Shown here: positions 6,950 through 10,693 of the stretch, piece after piece
Position numbering within the stretch: position 1 is the stretch's first letter
Layout: every line of letters starts with the position of its first letter
From: Helicobacteraceae bacterium
Lineage (GTDB): Bacteria; Campylobacterota; Campylobacteria; Campylobacterales; Sulfurimonadaceae
NCBI GenBank assembly: GCA_027068615.1
Contig: JAMOQV010000209.1
Location: 1-10,693, forward strand
DNA length: 10,693 bases
Reading direction: 5' to 3'
Made by a program: the position numbers and the translations under genes
Notes under the pieces: model-generated
What the model saw: the letters and a program-made list of their open reading frames with translations, nothing else
Database searches by the model: none
Told to the model about the DNA's origin: nothing

Positions 6950-8610
6950 AACAAAAAAAAATCCCATACGGCTTAAGTGACTTCAAAAGGGTAAAAACAG
7001 AGAATTATTACTACATAGATAAAACAAGATTTATCCCACTTGTAGAAGATGATGCAGACTTTTTGTTTTTTCTTCGTCCTAGAAGATTTGGTAAAAGTTT
7101 GCTTATAAATATGCTTATAGCTTACTTTGATATACACTACAAAGATGAGTTTGAAGAGATATTTAAAGATACTTGGATTTTAAATAATCAAACACCTTTA
7201 AAGAGTAGTTTTTATATCTTAAAGTTTGACTTTAGTGCAGTTGATATAACAAGATATGAAGAGAGTTTTAGAACAAATATAGCCTTAGAGATAAAATACT
7301 TTATAAAAAAATATAATCTTGATATAAAATTACCAGATAATGACCCTTTAGATAATCTAAGAGACCTATTTAGATATATAAAGGAAAAAGATTTACCATT
7401 ATATATATTTATAGATGAGTACGATAATTTCGCAAATAAACTTTTAGCATCAAATATAGCAAACTATAAAAATATAGTAACAGATAAAACAGCAAGTTAT
7501 AAAGAGTTCTTTACTATGCTAAAAGCAGGAACAAGCGATAACGATAGTGCTATAAAAAAGATGTTTTTTACAGGAGTAACTCCAGTAGCACTATATGATG
7601 TAAGTAGTGGAAGCAACATAGGTAAAAATGTATCATTACTAAAAAGTTATAACGATATGGTAGGTATAACTAAAGATGAGCTAAAAGATATGATAAGTTA
7701 CTATAACTTTGAAGATAAAAAACAAAGCATTATAAAAAGATGCGATGATTGGTATAACAATTATAGATTTAGCCTAGATACAACCCACACCATATATAAC
7801 TCAGATATGATACTCTACTACTTTGATTATCTTATAAAAACAGATGCAGAACCAAAAAATCTTATAGATACAAATGTAAGAACAGACTACTCAAAACTAA
7901 AGTTTTTAATCTATATGAATAAAAAACTAAACGGAAACTTTGAACTACTAAACAAACTTATAGTAAATGAGGATGTAGTAACCTCAGATATAAAAGATAA
8001 CTTTAGTGCTTTTGAACTTACTAACTCTGAAAACTTTAAATCGTTTTTATTTAGCTTAGGTTTTATGAATCTAAATAGGTACAGAGTAAGTGCAAAACTA
8101 CAAATCCCAAACCAAACCATAAAGAAACTACTATCAGAGTTTATAGACTTTGGATATAAAAGTTTAGATAACTATAACTTTAACACAGATGAGTTTAACA
8201 ACCAACTATTAGACTTGGCTTACGATAAAAACCTATCTTGTTTTCACTACCTAGCAAATGTTATATCAACAACATCATCACTAAGAGACTACATAGATGG
8301 TGAAAATTTTATAAAAGCCTATATGTTAGCATATCTAAACCTAAATAACTTCTATGAAGTATATAGTGAAAGAGAGTTTGAAAAAGGGTTTGTAGATATA
8401 CTACTAGAAAAAGCAAAAGATGAAGTTCCTTATGGTGTTATGATAGAGTTAAAATACTTAAAAAAAGAGGACAACGACACCATACTAGAACAAAAGATAC
8501 AAGATGCAAAAGCACAACTAACTAAGTATGATAAAGGCGATAACTATATAAAAATCATCATAGTTTTTAAAAGGTGGGAGATGGTTTATTGTGAGGAGTT
8601 AAAATGTTAA
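6946..8610 (+). CDS. AAA-ATPase-like protein with C-terminal PD-(D/E)XK nuclease domain
   Basis: The 554-residue product fits the two-domain family pairing an AAA-ATPase-like N-terminus (PF09820 type) with a PDDEXK_9 (former DUF1703) C-terminus. The opening KIPYGLSDF and NYYYIDKT are the family signature. A shortened P-loop, RPRRFGKS (44-51), precedes Walker B IFIDEYD (154-160), and FFTGVTPVAL (207-216) looks like the sensor strand. The nuclease core is intact: Asp484 in GFVDILL and Glu501-x-Lys503 in IELKY. The family is often multicopy and of unsettled function; defence or mobile-element links have been suggested but nothing here proves them. It begins on the murG stop (ATGA), has no clear Shine-Dalgarno, and ends seven bases into dedA. 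Its 3' half uses more C-ending codons and Leu CTA than its neighbours, suggesting acquisition. Confidence 0.9.
   Translation: MKQKKIPYGLSDFKRVKTENYYYIDKTRFIPLVEDDADFLFFLRPRRFGKSLLINMLIAYFDIHYKDEFEEIFKDTWILNNQTPLKSSFYILKFDFSAVDITRYEESFRTNIALEIKYFIKKYNLDIKLPDNDPLDNLRDLFRYIKEKDLPLYIFIDEYDNFANKLLASNIANYKNIVTDKTASYKEFFTMLKAGTSDNDSAIKKMFFTGVTPVALYDVSSGSNIGKNVSLLKSYNDMVGITKDELKDMISYYNFEDKKQSIIKRCDDWYNNYRFSLDTTHTIYNSDMILYYFDYLIKTDAEPKNLIDTNVRTDYSKLKFLIYMNKKLNGNFELLNKLIVNEDVVTSDIKDNFSAFELTNSENFKSFLFSLGFMNLNRYRVSAKLQIPNQTIKKLLSEFIDFGYKSLDNYNFNTDEFNNQLLDLAYDKNLSCFHYLANVISTTSSLRDYIDGENFIKAYMLAYLNLNNFYEVYSEREFEKGFVDILLEKAKDEVPYGVMIELKYLKKEDNDTILEQKIQDAKAQLTKYDKGDNYIKIIIVFKRWEMVYCEELKC
8593..8598 (+). promoter_or_regulatory. 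Shine-Dalgarno of dedA inside the nuclease gene
   Basis: GAGGAG lies five bases before the dedA ATG at 8604 and is made from the last codons of the preceding AAA/PD-(D/E)XK gene. Translation of dedA therefore depends on that gene's 3' end. Confidence 0.7.
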
Positions 8611-9206
8611 GAGAGTTAGCACAAGATTTAGTAGATTTAATTTTTGATTGGGGATATTTGGGCATCTTTATTATGATGGCTATTGAGAGTTCTTTTATAC
8701 CTTTTCCTAGTGAGATAGTGCTTATACCTGCTGGTTATTTAGCTTCAAAAGGGGAGATGAATATTGTTTTTATAATGTCATCAGCTCTTAGTGGTTCTAT
8801 GGTTGGTGCATTTGTAAATTATTATCTATCACTACTTTTAGGTAGAAAACTTCTTATAAAATATGGAAAGTATTTTTTTATAAAAGAGCAAACACTTCAA
8901 AAAATGGATGATTTTTTTATAAAACATGGACATATCTCTACCTTTGTAGGGAGACTTATCCCTGGGATTAGACAGCTTATATCTGTACCAGCTGGTATAG
9001 CGAAAATGAATATCGGTATATTTTCAATATATACGGCACTTGGTGCTGGTATATGGGCTTTAGTTCTAACTCTTCTTGGGTATTTTATAGGGGAAAATCA
9101 AGAGTTAATCGATATCTATTTGAAACAGATAACAATGGTTGTTTTACTAATCTTAGTTATACTTAGTTCAGTGTATATATATTATCAGTCAAAAAAAAAG
9201 GATTAG
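8604..9206 (+). CDS. DedA-family membrane protein
   Basis: The 200-residue membrane protein belongs to the DedA/SNARE-associated (PF09335, VTT) family. Some members flip undecaprenyl phosphate or other phospholipids back across the inner membrane. Family motifs are clear: ESSFIPFPSEIVLIPAGYLA (28-47) with Glu28 and Glu37 in the first re-entrant region, and FVGRLIPGIRQLISVPAG (114-131) with Arg117 and Arg123, matching the essential arginines of characterised members. Two membrane-spanning segments follow (about 137-161 and 175-194), then a basic tail. The start overlaps the nuclease stop by seven bases and has a GAGGAG Shine-Dalgarno. Position in an operon with ftsW and murG makes carrier-lipid recycling an attractive role, but substrate cannot be read from the sequence. 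Confidence 0.9.
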   Translation: MLRELAQDLVDLIFDWGYLGIFIMMAIESSFIPFPSEIVLIPAGYLASKGEMNIVFIMSSALSGSMVGAFVNYYLSLLLGRKLLIKYGKYFFIKEQTLQKMDDFFIKHGHISTFVGRLIPGIRQLISVPAGIAKMNIGIFSIYTALGAGIWALVLTLLGYFIGENQELIDIYLKQITMVVLLILVILSSVYIYYQSKKKD

Positions 9207-9208
9207 TT

Positions 9209-9655
9209 ATGTTTGGAGAGGGTTTTTTTGGTACTAGAGCTCCATTCTTTATGGATGTTGTTACTCTTATAGTGGCATTGTTACCTTTGTTGGTCGCTAG
9301 TGCTGTATTTTTAGCAAAGAAAAAAATGTATAAGTATCATGCTTATGCTCAAAGGATTATTTTTATAGTTTCTGTTATCGTTTTAACTTACTTTGAAACT
9401 GGTGTTCGTATGGTTGGAGGTTTTAAGGAGTTTATGAAAGGTAGTGGAGTATCTCATGATTATGCTTTTTTTGTATTGATATTTCATATAACTATCTCTG
9501 TTATAACTCTTATTTTCTGGATTACTACACTTCTTATGGCTCAAAAACAGCTAAAACTAAACAGACATAAAACAGCTGGAAAGATTGTTTTTAGTGGTGT
9601 TGTGGCAACTTCATTAACGGGTATTTGGGTTTATTTTTTATTGTTTATTTTTTAA
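9209..9655 (+). CDS. DUF420-like four-helix membrane protein
   Basis: This 148-residue protein has four hydrophobic helices (about 14-35, 47-67, 85-110 and 125-147). Histidines lie at the helix ends: His44 in KYHAYAQR, His83, His93 in FHITIS and His120 in HKTAGK. The opening FFGTRAPFFMD and the closing TSLTGIWVYFLLF fit the DUF420 (PF04238) family. Members such as CtaM support haem-copper oxidase assembly in Firmicutes; that role is not established in this phylum. The start is supported by AAGGA at 9198-9202, six bases before ATG, and lies two bases after the dedA stop. It was probably once followed in the same transcript by the trkA whose remains begin 12 bases downstream. Confidence 0.8.
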   Translation: MFGEGFFGTRAPFFMDVVTLIVALLPLLVASAVFLAKKKMYKYHAYAQRIIFIVSVIVLTYFETGVRMVGGFKEFMKGSGVSHDYAFFVLIFHITISVITLIFWITTLLMAQKQLKLNRHKTAGKIVFSGVVATSLTGIWVYFLLFIF

Positions 9656-9667
9656 AAAGGTATAATT

Positions 9668-9895
9668 GTGAATATCATTATAGCTGGGGCTAGTAAGGTT
9701 GGTTTTCATCTTGCTAAAAAAATGTGTTGTTTTTGGTGAGGAAGATTTGGGTATATCTATATCAAAAGCTTTAGTCGATAGTGGAAGAGAAGTTAAACTT
9801 ATAGAAAAAAATTTTGGATAAGGATACTTCATCCAAATAGTATTGTATCTGTTTTTGTTGATGGAAAAATACAAAGTGATAGGATCAGCAAATAA
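9668..9895 (+). pseudogene. trkA: Decayed trkA (Trk K+ uptake NAD-binding subunit), internally deleted and frameshifted
   Basis: This remnant occupies most of the 329-base gap between the DUF420-like gene and bcp, which holds no intact gene. A GTG start with AAAAAGG seven bases upstream gives VNIIIAGASKVGFHLAKK, the Rossmann start of TrkA, before a TGA at 9737. In a second frame (9723-9821) VVFGEEDLGISISKALVDSG followed by REVKLIEKN matches the opening of the second NAD-binding domain, which in intact TrkA (about 450 residues) lies some 220 residues later. A third stretch (9821-9895, the first frame again) reads SIVSVFVDGKIQSD and might derive from a TrkA_C domain; that part is weak. Both frame breaks fall near runs of seven A (9716-9722 and 9805-9811). 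Even if those were sequencing errors, only about 75 codons would remain, so the gene is broken by deletion. No trkH is present. Confidence 0.75.
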
Positions 9896-9916
9896 CTTCT
9901 CTTTTTTCAATGATTT

Positions 9917-9925
9917 TGATAAAAT
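9917..9925 (+). promoter_or_regulatory. Extended -10 promoter of bcp
   Basis: TGATAAAAT fits TGnTAAAAT and would start transcription near 9932, giving a leader of about 53 bases. AAGGA at 9973-9977 is the Shine-Dalgarno, seven bases before the bcp ATG. This suggests bcp is transcribed separately from the ftsW-murG train. Confidence 0.6.
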
Positions 9926-9984
9926 CTTTTTATCAATAGCTATGATTATTAGCTCTTTTTGGAAAAATTTTTAAGGAATGATAT

Positions 9985-10464
9985 ATGTTAGAAATAGGAA
10001 CTAAAGCACCAGAATTTTGTTTACCAAACCAAGATGATGTGGAGATTTGCTCAAGAGATTTAAAGGGTAAGTGGGTAGTTTTGTACTTTTATCCAAAAGA
10101 CAATACCCCTGGATGTACAACTGAAGCTTGTGAGTTTACAGAGGCTTTGCCTGATTTTGCAGACCTTGATGCTATAGTATTGGGTGTTAGTGCAGATAGC
10201 ACTCAAAAACATCGTAACTTTATAGAAAAAAAAGATTTGGGTATAACACTTTTAAGTGATGAATCAACTCAGATGATGCAACAATATGGTGTATGGCAGA
10301 TGAAGAAAAACTTTGGAAAAGAGTATATGGGTATAGTTCGCTCAACTTACATTATAGACCCAAAAGGTGTTGTTCAAGCTGTATGGACAAAAGTAAAAGT
10401 AAAAGATCATGTTGCTAAAGTTCATGAGAAGTTAAAAGAGCTTGGTATAAGTTTACAAGTATAA
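9985..10464 (+). CDS. bcp: Thiol peroxidase of the BCP / PrxQ type
   Basis: Bcp reduces H2O2 and organic hydroperoxides in the cytoplasm using thioredoxin or a similar donor. The 159-residue product is a full-length AhpC/TSA peroxiredoxin. The active-site stretch YPKDNTPGCTTEACEF contains the peroxidatic Cys44 and, five residues later, the resolving Cys49, the spacing that defines the PrxQ/BCP class and matches E. coli Cys45/Cys50. LGVSADS (65-71) and the late Arg-Ser-Thr-Tyr-Ile-Ile-Asp strand, which carries the conserved Arg, are also present. Two extra Cys (12 and 22) are not part of the mechanism. It has its own promoter and Shine-Dalgarno, and a 114-base gap follows it, so it is probably monocistronic. 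In a microaerophilic or sulfur-oxidising bacterium it would contribute to peroxide defence. Confidence 0.95.
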   Translation: MLEIGTKAPEFCLPNQDDVEICSRDLKGKWVVLYFYPKDNTPGCTTEACEFTEALPDFADLDAIVLGVSADSTQKHRNFIEKKDLGITLLSDESTQMMQQYGVWQMKKNFGKEYMGIVRSTYIIDPKGVVQAVWTKVKVKDHVAKVHEKLKELGISLQV

Positions 10465-10486
10465 CTTTAATGAATGTCACTTGATT

Positions 10487-10520
10487 GCAATGATAGAATA
10501 CAATTTTTTATTTCTATTGC
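10487..10520 (+). repeat. Imperfect inverted repeat after bcp
   Basis: GCAATGATAGAA (10487-10498) can pair with TTCTATTGC (10512-10520), giving nine pairs with a three-base bulge and a 13-base AT-rich loop. It lies 22 bases after the bcp stop and could act as a weak transcription end, but it is not GC-rich and has no T tract directly after it. Confidence 0.3.
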
Positions 10521-10532
10521 ATAATCTGGGTT

Positions 10533-10551
10533 TATAATAACATACTATAAT
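10533..10551 (+). promoter_or_regulatory. Two tandem TATAAT boxes before the second AAA/PD-(D/E)XK gene
   Basis: TATAAT occurs at 10533-10538 and 10546-10551. The nearer box predicts a start near 10558 and a leader of about 20 bases holding the AGGAG Shine-Dalgarno (10567-10571), seven bases before ATG. Neither box has the TG extension, so which is used is unclear. Confidence 0.5.
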
Positions 10552-10578
10552 AATACCATTAATAGTAGGAGAAAACAG

Positions 10579-10693
10579 ATGCAAAAAATACCATACGGCA
10601 TAAGCGATTATAAAAGACTAAAAGAGGAAAACTACTATTTTATAGATAAAACATCATATATAAAAGAGTTAGAAGATGCTGGAAGCTTTTTAA
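10579..10693 (+). CDS. Second AAA-ATPase-like / PD-(D/E)XK family protein (5' end only)
   Basis: The first 38 codons encode a protein that opens with KIPYGISDYKRLK, then ENYYFIDKT and a hydrophobic FL at the window edge. It aligns with the start of the 554-residue gene at 6946, with 23 of 36 residues identical by hand count, so it is a diverged paralogue, not a fresh duplicate. The P-loop and nuclease domain lie beyond the window and cannot be checked. Unlike its relative, this copy has its own promoter-like sequence and a good AGGAG Shine-Dalgarno, so it is expressed independently of neighbours. Confidence 0.85.
   Translation, partial: MQKIPYGISDYKRLKEENYYFIDKTSYIKELEDAGSFL

Noticed and set aside
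7911..8120. Minus-strand frame inside the AAA/PD-(D/E)XK gene
   Set aside because: The overlapping plus-strand protein has intact domain motifs on both sides; the antisense product is simple, Phe/Ser-rich and unsupported.
6922..8619. Eight-base direct repeat AGAGTTAG flanking the nuclease gene (6922-6929 and 8612-8619), as a possible target-site duplication
   Set aside because: The same word or close variants occur often in this window because of common Glu-Leu codons, and the repeat lies inside murG and dedA, not at the gene's edges.
9638..9910. Minus-strand frame of 90 codons over the trkA remnant
   Set aside because: The plus strand shows recognisable TrkA fragments with a Shine-Dalgarno and start codon in the operon direction; the minus-strand frame overlaps the end of the DUF420-like gene and has no recognisable motif.

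Overview
The window is AT-rich, densely packed bacterial DNA that looks like a member of the Campylobacterota (former Epsilonproteobacteria), probably a Sulfurimonas-like organism. The reasons are the gene content (MqnP of the futalosine menaquinone route, an AguB-type amidase, a single-TM coiled-coil protein before ftsW and murG), the very low GC, start-stop overlaps at most junctions, and extended -10 promoters of the form TGnTATAAT without a clear -35. The genus is an inference from general knowledge, not from a search.

Layout. Positions 1-128 hold the 3' end of a RecD-like helicase gene. A minus-strand lipoprotein gene (129-614) abuts it tail to tail with no gap. A short divergent promoter region (615-756) then drives that lipoprotein leftwards and ppiC plus aguB rightwards (parvulin isomerase; N-carbamoylputrescine amidase of polyamine synthesis). 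aguB runs 15 bases into the convergent miaA (tRNA dimethylallyltransferase, minus strand). A 68-base divergent promoter region separates miaA from a long plus-strand gene train: mqnP, an atypical PilZ-like protein, a membrane-anchored coiled-coil protein, ftsW, murG, an AAA-ATPase/PD-(D/E)XK protein, a DedA membrane protein and a DUF420-like membrane protein. Neighbouring genes in the train overlap or lie within a few bases of each other, so it reads as one operon centred on the cell envelope: quinone synthesis, lipid II synthesis (MurG), septal glycan polymerisation (FtsW) and, with DedA, possible recycling of the undecaprenyl carrier.

After the train lies a 329-base stretch with no intact gene. 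It holds a heavily deleted and frameshifted trkA remnant (K+ uptake NAD-binding subunit) followed by the promoter of bcp, a thiol peroxidase. The window closes with a short promoter region and the first 38 codons of a second, diverged AAA/PD-(D/E)XK paralogue.

Most genes are ordinary housekeeping. The parts worth a second look are the putative accessory nuclease-ATPase threaded without a gap between murG and dedA, its paralogue 2 kb downstream, the collapsed trkA whose two frame breaks both fall on 7-A runs, the apparently leaderless miaA, and the two uncharacterised proteins just before ftsW. No tRNA, rRNA, CRISPR array, riboswitch or IS element was seen. I do not claim a new biological system; the AAA/PD-(D/E)XK family is the nearest candidate and its function is not settled by this sequence.
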